Below, piece after piece: positions 17,235 to 25,486 of a DNA stretch of 64,000 nucleotides. Each line of letters starts with the position of its first letter. Positions within the stretch are counted from its first letter, which is position 1. The DNA is from Stigmatella aurantiaca (GTDB taxonomy: Bacteria > Myxococcota > Myxococcia > Myxococcales > Myxococcaceae): NCBI RefSeq assembly GCF_900109545.1, contig NZ_FOAP01000001.1, positions 62,001 through 126,000 on the forward strand, given 5' to 3'. The position numbers and the translations under genes are program-made. The notes under the pieces were generated by a model, which saw only the letters and a program-made list of their open reading frames with translations, was not told where the DNA came from and ran no database searches.

Positions 17235-19511
17235 ATGAGACGCGCCCGGGTGGTGTTCGCGGTGCTGGCCGTTCCACTGGCAGTGGGGGGCGTGCTCGCC
17301 GTGTCCCCGCGCGCGGCGCCGCCCCCGGTGCCCCGCGCGCGGCTGAGCGCGGTGGGGCCGTGGCTCACGAGCAACCAGACCTCCCAGCCGCTGGCGGTGT
17401 ACGGCGAGGGGCTCGCGCCCGGGATGCGGCTGGCGCTGGGGCCTCCGCTGTCGCGCGAGCTGCCCCTGAAGGTGGTGGATGCACGGCACGCGTACGCGCG
17501 CCTCCCCGCGGGGCTGGCGCTGCCGGTGGACCAGCCCCAGGTGAACGTGACGGTGCGGCTGGTGGCGGACGGCGGGGCCGCGCCCGAGGGCGAGAAGCGC
17601 CTGGATGTGGTGAACGACGCGGCGTTCCCGGACCTGACGGAGCTGGCGCTGGCGCCGGATGGCCGGGTGGCCTTCATCGCCTCGGCGCCCACGGACACGG
17701 TGTTCGCGCTGGAGCTGGCCACCGGGCAGGTGACGCCGCTGGCGGTGGGGGACGGGCCCAGCGCGCTGGCCACATATAATGATGCGGGCGGGCGCCCCTG
17801 GCTGGCGGTGGCGCACCGCTTCAGCCCCGAGCTGCGGCTCTACGCCCTGGACGCCCTGGAGCGCGCGCCCCGCGTGCTGCCCGCGCCCGTGGGGACCGTG
17901 GGGTTGGCGGTGGAGTCCCCGGGGGAGGTGGCCTTCCTCGCCGAACAGGTGAGGGACACGGTGCGGGCGCTGTCCCTGAAGGACGGGCACGAGCGGTGGC
18001 GGGCGGCGGTGGACCCGAACCCGCGCGCGCTCGCGCCGTGGAACGGCCTGCTGGCGGTGGGGAGCCTCCAGACGGGGCAGGTGGAGCTGCTGCGCCAGGA
18101 GGATGGCGCGCCCGTGTCCACGCTGGTGCCGAAGCCCGGTGTCCCCATCATCGGAGGGGAGACGGAGCGCTTCTCCGCGCAGGTGATGGGGGGCAAGGCG
18201 GCGCGAGGGCTCGTGGCGGGGACGCGGCTGGGCAGCCTGTTCCTGGCGAGCCTCGGGCCCAACGTGGGGCCGAACGCCGAGCGCATGGAGGTGAGCGCCA
18301 ACGGCGGGGTGAGCGTGCTCTCGCCCACGCGCGGCGAGGTGGTGCGGCACCGGGGCTTCGGCGCGGGGGTGACGGAGGGGCTGGCGCTGGACGAGGCCAC
18401 GGGCGTGCTCTACGCGGCGGACACCGCCCTGGGGCTCGTGCGGGTGCTGGACGCGCGGAAGCTGGTGGCCAGCGACGCGGGCGCGCGCGGCGCGCTGCTC
18501 CAGGAGCTGCCCATGCCGCTGCCCGAGCGGACGCCCCTGGCGCGCCCGGCGGAGGACTACGGGACGAACGGGCGCGCGGGGGCCGAGCTGCACGCGGGCC
18601 CCCGGGCGCTGGCGCTGGCGCCCGGGGGGCGCACGCTCTACGTGCTCAACCGCTTCACGGGCACGCTGGCGGAGGTGGACGTGACGCGGGCGCGGGAGGG
18701 CCAGGCGCGCGTGGTGCGCCAGCTTCCGGTGACGCCGATGCACACGCAGGCCAAGCGCCGGTTGGGACAGGTCCTCTACTACGCGGACATGGGGCGCAAG
18801 GCGATGAGCTGTGATGCCTGCCACCTGGAGGGCCACACGGGCGGGGTCTTCTTCGAGAAGACGCACCCGATGCGCATCTACCGCTCCACCACGGTGCGGG
18901 GCAGCCGGGACACGCCGCCGTACTTCACCCCGGCGAGCACGCGCAGCCTGGCGGAGACGGTGCGGACGGTGGGCAACCGCAACCGCTACTTCAACCCGGA
19001 GCTCACCGGCGCGGAGGTCGAAGCCCTCACGCTCTTCACGGCGCTCATTCCCCTGCTGCCCAATCCCCACGTGGGCGAGGACGGGGCGCCGCCGGAGGCG
19101 CTGGAGCTGCCGGATGGGCGCACGGGGCGGCCCGCGGAGGGCCGGGCGCTGTTCGAGGGCAAGGCCGGGTGCGCGGCGTGCCACCCCGCGCCGCTCTTCA
19201 CGCTGGACCAGGCGCCCGAGACGCGGGGGGGCTACCCGGACGTGGGCACGCCCGTGGCGCTGCCCCTGCGCCTGGAGCAGCAGGAGCTCGTCCCGGGCGC
19301 GGCGCCTCCCGCGCTGGTGGGCACCTGGGATGTGTGGCCCCTGCTGACCAGCGCGGCGGCGGGCTACGCGGTGAGCGGAGACCGGCTGGTGGTGGAGACG
19401 CGCTTTCCGCTGCGTTCCCTCCTGGATACGTCCGGGCCCGCGCACGGCAACGCGCGGGTGCTCACCCCGCGCGAGCAGGATGACCTGCTCGCGTTTCTCC
19501 TCACGCTCTGA
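17235..19511 (+). CDS. Exported beta-propeller protein with two c-type heme motifs (cytochrome c peroxidase/MauG-like C-terminus)
   Basis: 758 residues, N-terminal signal/anchor (VVFAVLAVPLAVGGVLAV). Residues 120-490 contain YVTN-like propeller blades (LALAPDGRVAFIASAPTDTV, LALAPGGRTLYVLNRFTGTL). The last 270 residues hold two CxxCH heme-binding motifs, C526-D-A-C-H530 and C646-A-A-C-H650, in the order seen in di-heme peroxidase-type proteins, with TVRGSRDTPPYFTPASTRSL between. It is predicted periplasmic and redox-active; the substrate is unknown. It is divergent from the Glt/Nfs-like operon across 194 bases. The last 11 bases overlap the convergent gene. Confidence 0.78.
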   Translation: MRRARVVFAVLAVPLAVGGVLAVSPRAAPPPVPRARLSAVGPWLTSNQTSQPLAVYGEGLAPGMRLALGPPLSRELPLKVVDARHAYARLPAGLALPVDQPQVNVTVRLVADGGAAPEGEKRLDVVNDAAFPDLTELALAPDGRVAFIASAPTDTVFALELATGQVTPLAVGDGPSALATYNDAGGRPWLAVAHRFSPELRLYALDALERAPRVLPAPVGTVGLAVESPGEVAFLAEQVRDTVRALSLKDGHERWRAAVDPNPRALAPWNGLLAVGSLQTGQVELLRQEDGAPVSTLVPKPGVPIIGGETERFSAQVMGGKAARGLVAGTRLGSLFLASLGPNVGPNAERMEVSANGGVSVLSPTRGEVVRHRGFGAGVTEGLALDEATGVLYAADTALGLVRVLDARKLVASDAGARGALLQELPMPLPERTPLARPAEDYGTNGRAGAELHAGPRALALAPGGRTLYVLNRFTGTLAEVDVTRAREGQARVVRQLPVTPMHTQAKRRLGQVLYYADMGRKAMSCDACHLEGHTGGVFFEKTHPMRIYRSTTVRGSRDTPPYFTPASTRSLAETVRTVGNRNRYFNPELTGAEVEALTLFTALIPLLPNPHVGEDGAPPEALELPDGRTGRPAEGRALFEGKAGCAACHPAPLFTLDQAPETRGGYPDVGTPVALPLRLEQQELVPGAAPPALVGTWDVWPLLTSAAAGYAVSGDRLVVETRFPLRSLLDTSGPAHGNARVLTPREQDDLLAFLLTL

Positions 19512-21063
19512 CCCAGGACTGGAGGGCGGCGGCGTAGTCCTTCATCGACCGGAAGAGCTCCGCGGAGAGGCGCTCGTTCTCCTCGCCATCGGCCTCGTCC
19601 AGGGGCAGGTCGTTCCAGGAGCCCATGCCGCCAAAGACGTCCGAGACCGACGCCGCGAGGAAGCCGAGGATCCGCTCCGCCGGCCAGCGCAGGAGCTTCA
19701 GGTCCTCCGCGAAGGAGAAGACCTCCTGGAAGTTCTCCTGGGCCCGGTCCGAGAAGCCCTTCGCCTGGAGCGCCTCCACGGCGCGCTGGCCATGGGCCTC
19801 GTCAAAGTCTCCGCGAGGAAAGTCCTGCTCCAGCAGGGCGAGCCCCAGGCGGAACGCCTCGGCGAAGGGGAAGTCCAGGCGCGCCGCGAACGCCTCGATG
19901 GCCCGGAGCGCTTCCTGGAAGCGGGCCCTCGCCTGGGCGGCCTCCACGGGCGGCTCGGTGGGCGCGGCGCCGGGAACCTCCTCGAAGAAGACGAGCTGCC
20001 ATGGCTGGGGGTTGTCCTGGAGGTGCCACTGCTCGCCCCCGCTCAGCCGGCCCCGGGCCTTCGCCCGCTTCTTTTCGAGCTCGTCCGGGCCGAAGCTGGC
20101 CTTCAAGGCCTCGGGAATGACGGGCTCCTTCTGCTGCTCCTCGCACAGGGTGCGGATGGCATCGCAGACCGCCTGGGGGACGCTGCGCTTCAGCGCGTCG
20201 CTCAGCCCATCCAGCGCCGTGGGCCACACCCCGGGGGAGGCGGGCAGCAGGGCCGGATCCGTGTACTCCCGGAGCCTCGCGTCGGCCCGGGCCCAGATGT
20301 CCGCGGGCGGGAAGGGCTGCGCCTGAATCAATGCGCGCACCTCCTGCGCAGAGACGTCCTGCTTCTCCGGATACAGGAAGACGGGGTCTTTCTCGGGCAT
20401 GCCGAACGAGAAATCCGGCTGGTAGAACGCGTCCTTCAGGTGCAGGGGGATCCGGAACGGCGTCTCCCTCACGAGACACTCGAGCTGGACCTCCCGGCAG
20501 AGGTCCATGACGAGGAAGTCGTACACCTCGGCGCCCTCGGGGCTGAGCAGGTACGCCGCGGCCTGGCCCGGCGCGACGGCGGGCCGGCCGTTCAGCTCGT
20601 TGGACTCATGCACCAGCTCCCGCACCCGCTCCCACAGGAGCGCCTTCTGCTGCTGGGCGTCCATCAGCTCGACGAACTGCGCGGGGGTGAGGGCCACCTG
20701 GGGCGACTGCCGGGTTTGCAGCTCATAGGTCCGCGCCGCGGTGGCGGTCTCCACCTGGAAGAGCAGGATGCGCACCCCCGCGAAGGCCGCCGCCACGTGG
20801 GGAGGCAGGGACGGGTCCGCGGGCTTGGCGCCCCAGTAGAAGCGCACCCCCCGCAGCCCTTCCTTCCGAAGGGCCTGGAGCCACGCGGCGTAGCTCAGTT
20901 CGTCACCCGCCGGGCCCCGGCCCCCCAGGGAGACGGCCTGGGACTTCTTCAGCTCCTGGAACTCGAAGCGCTGCCCGAAGTGCGCCTGGGCCGCCGCGGC
21001 GGGCTCGCCGGACAGGGCCAGGAGGCCGGACGTGAACGCCTGAACATAGTCGTCTCGCTTCAA
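19501..21063 (-). CDS. Uncharacterised cytosolic protein
   Basis: 520 residues with no signal peptide, membrane helix or recognised motif. The composition is normal for this genome and the frame is intact, so it is a real gene. It is Gln/Glu/Ala-rich and mostly helical, with a Trp/Phe-containing middle (WHLQDNPQPWQLVFFEE) and an acidic C-terminal segment (NDLPLDEADGEENERLSAEL). Start is the ATG with GGGAG about 10 bases upstream. It stands alone: convergent with the heme protein on one side, divergent from the hydrolase on the other. No function is proposed. Confidence 0.7.
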   Translation of the reverse strand: MKRDDYVQAFTSGLLALSGEPAAAAQAHFGQRFEFQELKKSQAVSLGGRGPAGDELSYAAWLQALRKEGLRGVRFYWGAKPADPSLPPHVAAAFAGVRILLFQVETATAARTYELQTRQSPQVALTPAQFVELMDAQQQKALLWERVRELVHESNELNGRPAVAPGQAAAYLLSPEGAEVYDFLVMDLCREVQLECLVRETPFRIPLHLKDAFYQPDFSFGMPEKDPVFLYPEKQDVSAQEVRALIQAQPFPPADIWARADARLREYTDPALLPASPGVWPTALDGLSDALKRSVPQAVCDAIRTLCEEQQKEPVIPEALKASFGPDELEKKRAKARGRLSGGEQWHLQDNPQPWQLVFFEEVPGAAPTEPPVEAAQARARFQEALRAIEAFAARLDFPFAEAFRLGLALLEQDFPRGDFDEAHGQRAVEALQAKGFSDRAQENFQEVFSFAEDLKLLRWPAERILGFLAASVSDVFGGMGSWNDLPLDEADGEENERLSAELFRSMKDYAAALQSWVRA

Positions 21064-21109
21064 AGGGCTCCCTCCGGGAGAACGGGCGGTTGCTTCTTAT
21101 ACGTGCCCA

Positions 21110-21123
21110 TTGTATAAATACAA
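21110..21123. promoter_or_regulatory. Inverted repeat in an AT-rich divergent promoter region
   Basis: TTGTATAAATACAA: 5-bp perfect arms around TAAA, inside a markedly AT-rich patch in an otherwise GC-rich genome. It lies 47 bases upstream of the minus-strand start at 21063 and 80 bases upstream of the hydrolase start at 21203, so it could be an operator or part of back-to-back promoters. Confidence 0.35.
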
Positions 21124-21202
21124 TAAGGCCATAATAAGTAGGCGTTCATGTACGACACCGGCCCCCGACCTTCGTCCCAGCGCAGCCGCCGGAGCCGAGT
21201 GC

Positions 21203-22309
21203 ATGTTCGCCCAGCCGAGTGTCGTGAAAGCCGTCCTGCACCTGCTGCTGTGGGGCCTGCTCGCCGTGGGGGTTCCCAGCGCGGAAGCCTCCATCGCTGC
21301 GAAGCGGTGTGAGAGCCGGAGGCTGCCGGTGGCCCTCTACCCCGGCCTTCCCGTCACCGAGTGGGTGTTCGCCAAGCTGTGCCTTCCGCCCGGGCAGACG
21401 CCCTCCACGGTGCAACTGCTGGTGCACGGCATCACCTACTCGCACCAGTACTGGGACTTTCCGGATCCCGCCGGCCCCAGCAACCGGTACTCCTACGTGA
21501 GCGCGGCGCTGAACGCGGGCTTCGCCACGCTGGCCATCGACCGCATCGGCAGCGGCGAGAGCTCCCGCCCGCTGGGGCTGCTCGTCACCATCGAGGCCAA
21601 CGCCTACGTGGTCCACCAGGTGGTGCAGGCCCTGCGCAACGGCTGGCGCATGGGCGCCTCGGACACGGTGAGCTTCGCCAAGGTCCTGCTGGTGGGCCAC
21701 TCCTACGGCTCCTTCACCGCCTGGTACGCGGCCTCCGACTACCAGGACGTGGATGGCGTGATTCTCAGCGGGGTCAGCCACTACATCTCGCCCGAGACGT
21801 TGGCGCGGGTCCTCACCCCGCTGATGCCGGCGGCGCTGGATCCGGCCTTCTGGGGCCGGGGCTCTTACGATCTGGCCTACCTCACCACGCGCCCCAACAC
21901 CCGCTACCGCACCTTCTATGAGCCGGGCGAGGTGACGCCCGAGGTGCTGGCGCAGGACGAGAAGACCAAGGGCACGGTGACGCTGAGCGAGTTCGACACC
22001 TTCCCGCTGATTCTCACCCGGCCGCTGGACATCCGGGTGCCGGTGCTGCTGTTCAACGGCACCGAGGACCGGCTGTTCTGTGGGCCGTCGATCCTGGGCG
22101 CGGACTGCTCCAGCGCGGAGGCGCTGGTGGCCATGGAGGCGCCCCGGCTGGGGCCCCACGTGCCTTGTGTCGAGGGCCACGTGCTGCAGGGCGCCGGCCA
22201 CGCCCTCAACACCCTCGTGAACGCCCAGGACTGGTTCGCGGTGGCCCAGGCCTGGGCGGTGCAGCGCATCGGCACCGGCCCGGGGCCCGCGCCCGGCTGC
22301 GGCACGTAA
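21203..22309 (+). CDS. Exported alpha/beta hydrolase
   Basis: 368 residues. The ATG has GGAG 8 nt upstream, and the following 32 residues form a signal peptide (hydrophobic core AVLHLLLWGLLAVGV). The alpha/beta-hydrolase fold is clear: oxyanion strand LLVHGITYSHQYWDF, nucleophile elbow GHSYGS (S167), acid D289 in NGTEDRL and base H333 in GAGHALN. Substrate is unknown; the fold includes esterases, lipases and amidases. Several Cys in the mature protein suggest disulfides and a periplasmic or extracellular location. It is monocistronic as far as can be seen. Confidence 0.85.
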   Translation: MFAQPSVVKAVLHLLLWGLLAVGVPSAEASIAAKRCESRRLPVALYPGLPVTEWVFAKLCLPPGQTPSTVQLLVHGITYSHQYWDFPDPAGPSNRYSYVSAALNAGFATLAIDRIGSGESSRPLGLLVTIEANAYVVHQVVQALRNGWRMGASDTVSFAKVLLVGHSYGSFTAWYAASDYQDVDGVILSGVSHYISPETLARVLTPLMPAALDPAFWGRGSYDLAYLTTRPNTRYRTFYEPGEVTPEVLAQDEKTKGTVTLSEFDTFPLILTRPLDIRVPVLLFNGTEDRLFCGPSILGADCSSAEALVAMEAPRLGPHVPCVEGHVLQGAGHALNTLVNAQDWFAVAQAWAVQRIGTGPGPAPGCGT

Positions 22310-22380
22310 GCCCCTCCGCCTTGTTTAGGGCCGGGGTGCGTGCTCCTATGCGCCCCACTCAACAAGGGATGGGGAGGCTC

Positions 22381-22686
22381 ATGATTCCGGAAAAAGCGCA
22401 AGAGATTGCGAGAAACCCTAAGTATCAGAACCTGGTCAAGAAGCGGTCTGTCTTGGGGTGGAGCCTGACCGCCGTCATGATGGTTGTGTATTACGGATAC
22501 ATCTTCCTGGTGGCCTTCAACCGGGAGTTCCTGGCGCGCACGGTGGGCGAGGGCGTCACCACGCTGAGCATCCCGATTGGCCTGGGGGTCATCGTCTTCA
22601 CGGTGCTCATCACGGGCGTGTACGTGCGCCATGCGAACTCCGAGTTCGACCGGATGAACGACGAGATCGTCCGGGAGGTCAAGTGA
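22381..22686 (+). CDS. yjcH: DUF485 small membrane protein (YjcH-like), partner of the acetate permease
   Basis: 101 residues, two membrane helices ([20 protein letters not shown] and [19 protein letters not shown]). The cytosolic N-terminus [15 protein letters not shown] and the end [16 protein letters not shown] are typical of DUF485/YjcH, which is regularly encoded just before actP. The ATG is preceded by GGGGAGG. Its stop overlaps the start of the permease gene (TGATG). The precise role of YjcH is unknown; co-occurrence points to assembly or regulation of ActP. Confidence 0.88.
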   Translation: MIPEKAQEIARNPKYQNLVKKRSVLGWSLTAVMMVVYYGYIFLVAFNREFLARTVGEGVTTLSIPIGLGVIVFTVLITGVYVRHANSEFDRMNDEIVREVK

Positions 22687-24395
22687 TGCGCACGCGCGCG
22701 CTGCTCACGGGCCTGGCGCTCCTGCTCTCCTCGGCCCCGGCGTGGGCGGCGGGGGACCTGGGCACGTTGGAGAAGCAGCCCACCAACTGGACCGCCATCG
22801 TCATGTTCGGGGTGTTCGTGGCGGCGACGCTGTGGATCACCAAGTGGGCGTCCCAGCGGACGAAGTCCGCGGCGGACTTCTACACGGCCGGCGGCGGCAT
22901 CACCGGGTTCCAGAACGGGCTGGCGATCGCCGGGGACTTCATGTCCGCCGCCTCGTTCCTGGGGATCTCGGCCGCGGTGATGACCAGCGGCTATGACGGG
23001 TTGATCTACTCCATCGGCTTCCTGGTGGGCTGGCCCATCCTGACGTTCCTCATGGCCGAGCGCCTGCGGAACCTGGGCAAGTTCACCTTCGCCGACGTGG
23101 TGGCGTACCGCTTCAAGCAGACCCCCACGCGGGCCCTGGCCGCCTCGGGCACGCTGGTGGTCGTCGCCTTCTACCTCATCGCGCAGATGGTGGGCGCGGG
23201 CCAGCTCATCAAGCTGCTCTTCGGGCTCGAGTACTGGATCGCCGTGATCATCGTCGGCGTGTTGATGATGGTTTACGTGCTCTTCGGCGGCATGACGGCG
23301 ACCACGTGGGTGCAAATCATCAAGGCCTGCCTGCTGCTGTCGGGCGCGTCCTTCATGGCCTTCATGGTGTTGTACAACTATGGCTTCTCGCCCGAGAAGC
23401 TCTTCTCCGAGGCGGTGCGCATCAAGACGGAGCTGGCCACGGCGTCCGGCAAGCCGCTGGAGGAGGCCGCCCGGCGAGGGCAATCCATCATGTCGCCCGG
23501 AAACTTCGTCAGCAATCCCATTTCCACCATCTCGTTTGGCATGGCGTTGATGTTTGGCACGGCGGGGCTGCCGCACATCCTGATGCGGTTCTTCACGGTG
23601 CCGGACGCGAAGGAGGCCCGCAAGTCTGTCTTCTGGGCCACGACGTGGATTGGGTACTTCTACATCCTGACGTTCATCATTGGCTTTGGCGCCATCGTGC
23701 TGGTGTCCACCAACCCCGCCTTCCTGGATGAGAAGGGCGGCCTGCTGGGCGGCGGCAACATGGCGGCCGTGCACCTGGCCTCCGCGGTGGGCGGCAATGC
23801 CTTCCTCGGGTTCATCTCGGCGGTGGCCTTCGCGACGATTCTGGCGGTGGTCTCGGGCCTGACGCTGTCGGGCGCCTCCGCCGTGTCCCACGACATCTAC
23901 TCGACCGTGTTGAAGCACGGGAAGCCCGCGCCGGGCTCGGAGCTCAAGGTGTCGCGCGTGACGACCATCCTGCTGGGCATCGTGGCGGTGCTGCTGGGCA
24001 TCCTGTTCGAGAAGCAGAACATCGCCTTCATGGTCTCGCTGGCGTTCGCCATCGCGGCCTCGGCGAACTTCCCGGCGTTGATCATGTCCCTGCTCTGGAA
24101 GAACTGCACCACGCGCGGGGCGTTCATCGGTGGGTTCGCCGGGCTCATCAGCGCGTTCGCCCTGACGGTGCTGTCGCCCTCGGTGTGGGAGGCCACCTTC
24201 GGCAACCCGCCCGGCAGCGCGCTCTTCCCCTACACGTCGCCGGCGCTCTTCTCCATGCCGCTGGCGTTCGTCACCATCTGGGTGGTGTCGCTGCTGGACA
24301 AGAGCCCGCGCGCCGCGGAGGACCGGGCCGGTTACCTGGCCCAGGAAGTGCGCTCGGAGACGGGCATCGGCGCCGCAGGCGCGTCGGGGCACTGA
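22686..24395 (+). CDS. actP: Cation/acetate symporter (sodium:solute symporter family)
   Basis: 569 residues, usual ActP length. It begins with a signal-like segment ([21 protein letters not shown]) characteristic of ActP, followed by 13 or so membrane helices. Family motifs include [20 protein letters not shown], the FADVVAYRF loop and [19 protein letters not shown]. It imports acetate and probably related short-chain monocarboxylates with a cation. Coupled translation with yjcH. A hairpin with 9-bp arms lies 15 bases after the stop. Confidence 0.92.
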   Translation: MRTRALLTGLALLLSSAPAWAAGDLGTLEKQPTNWTAIVMFGVFVAATLWITKWASQRTKSAADFYTAGGGITGFQNGLAIAGDFMSAASFLGISAAVMTSGYDGLIYSIGFLVGWPILTFLMAERLRNLGKFTFADVVAYRFKQTPTRALAASGTLVVVAFYLIAQMVGAGQLIKLLFGLEYWIAVIIVGVLMMVYVLFGGMTATTWVQIIKACLLLSGASFMAFMVLYNYGFSPEKLFSEAVRIKTELATASGKPLEEAARRGQSIMSPGNFVSNPISTISFGMALMFGTAGLPHILMRFFTVPDAKEARKSVFWATTWIGYFYILTFIIGFGAIVLVSTNPAFLDEKGGLLGGGNMAAVHLASAVGGNAFLGFISAVAFATILAVVSGLTLSGASAVSHDIYSTVLKHGKPAPGSELKVSRVTTILLGIVAVLLGILFEKQNIAFMVSLAFAIAASANFPALIMSLLWKNCTTRGAFIGGFAGLISAFALTVLSPSVWEATFGNPPGSALFPYTSPALFSMPLAFVTIWVVSLLDKSPRAAEDRAGYLAQEVRSETGIGAAGASGH

Positions 24396-24409
24396 GCCCA
24401 TCCCTCAGC

Positions 24410-24442
24410 GGGCGCCGGGGCTCAGACAGGCCTCCGGCGCCC
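24410..24442 (+). terminator. GC-rich hairpin after actP
   Basis: Perfect 9-bp arms GGGCGCCGG (24410-24418) and CCGGCGCCC (24434-24442) around a 15-nt loop, directly downstream of the actP stop. There is no T-tract, so strong intrinsic termination is uncertain. Confidence 0.5.
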
Positions 24443-24511
24443 GGTGCAGTTCGCCCGACTCCAGGACAGGCAGGCTTGACAACGTGGGGCGCGGCCCGGA
24501 GTTGTAGGGGC

Positions 24512-25399
24512 ATGCGATACGAGACACAGGACACCGACACCACCCCGGGCGCCCCCGAGGGTCTTGCCAGCGCACCTGAGGTAGCACCGAAGTACGACAC
24601 CGCGGCCATCATGGGCGGCCTCTATGGGGATGGCATCATCGGCCTGAAGGGCGCCTTTTCACGGGAGTGGGTGCAGCAGGTGGGGGAGGACATCCACACG
24701 CTGTTCCAGGAGGCGCGCGCACGTCCAAACGGCGCGCTCGGCCGGGGGCCCAACCGCTACTACGTCGAGATTCAGCCGGAGCGGCTCCGGGGCTTCGTCG
24801 AGCTCGTCAGCCACCCCTGGGTGGTGGCGGTATGCGAGGCCGTCCTGGGACCGGAGTACAAGATTGTCGAGCTGGGCTTCGATGTCCCCGGGCCGGGGGC
24901 GATGAACCAGCCCTGGCACCGTGACTTCCCCTCTCCCGAGGAGACCCGGGTGGGCCGGCGCTTGAACTCGCTGGCGTTCAACCTCACCACCGTCGATGTC
25001 ACCGAGGACATGGGCCCCTTCGAAATCGCGGTGGGCACGCAGTGGGACCACAGCCCCAGCTTCGACAAGGGGATGTTCCCGCCCAAGTCGCTCTATCCCC
25101 GCTACGTGGAGCGGGCCCAGCGCAAGATGCCGAAGATGGGCGACATCTCGGCCCGCTCGGCCCTGACCATCCACCGCGGAACGGCCAACCAGTCGGACAA
25201 GTCCCGGCCCGTCCTGGTCCTCGGGGCCGATGCGCCGGACGCGCGCAACGCGGAGCGCCACGACCTGCAACTCAGCCGGCGCTTCCACGACACCTTGCCG
25301 CCCGAGGTGCTCCGGCACCTGACGTACCGGGTGGTTGACTCGCTGGAGGACATCGTCCAGGCGCACACCATCGAGGGCCTCGTGAAGGCCGACGCCTGA
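24512..25399 (+). CDS. Phytanoyl-CoA dioxygenase (PhyH)-family Fe(II)/2-oxoglutarate oxygenase
   Basis: 295 residues. The double-stranded beta-helix motifs are present: the metal-binding H136-R-D138 in QPWHRDF, distal His221 in TIHRGTANQS, and a downstream Arg (SRPVLVLG) suited to 2-oxoglutarate binding. The long insert with WDHSPSFDKGMFPPKSLYP is typical of PhyH relatives acting on secondary metabolites or lipids. No biosynthetic partner is adjacent, so the substrate is unknown. The start ATG has only a weak GGGG ribosome site; the N-terminal 30 residues are not conserved-looking. Confidence 0.8.
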   Translation: MRYETQDTDTTPGAPEGLASAPEVAPKYDTAAIMGGLYGDGIIGLKGAFSREWVQQVGEDIHTLFQEARARPNGALGRGPNRYYVEIQPERLRGFVELVSHPWVVAVCEAVLGPEYKIVELGFDVPGPGAMNQPWHRDFPSPEETRVGRRLNSLAFNLTTVDVTEDMGPFEIAVGTQWDHSPSFDKGMFPPKSLYPRYVERAQRKMPKMGDISARSALTIHRGTANQSDKSRPVLVLGADAPDARNAERHDLQLSRRFHDTLPPEVLRHLTYRVVDSLEDIVQAHTIEGLVKADA

Positions 25400-25486
25400 G
25401 TCACGGTTTCTGCTTGTTTTCTTTGATTTACTAGTTTTCCGTAACTTGATACCGCATGGGGGCCACCTCCCATGGGGTTACGGAAA

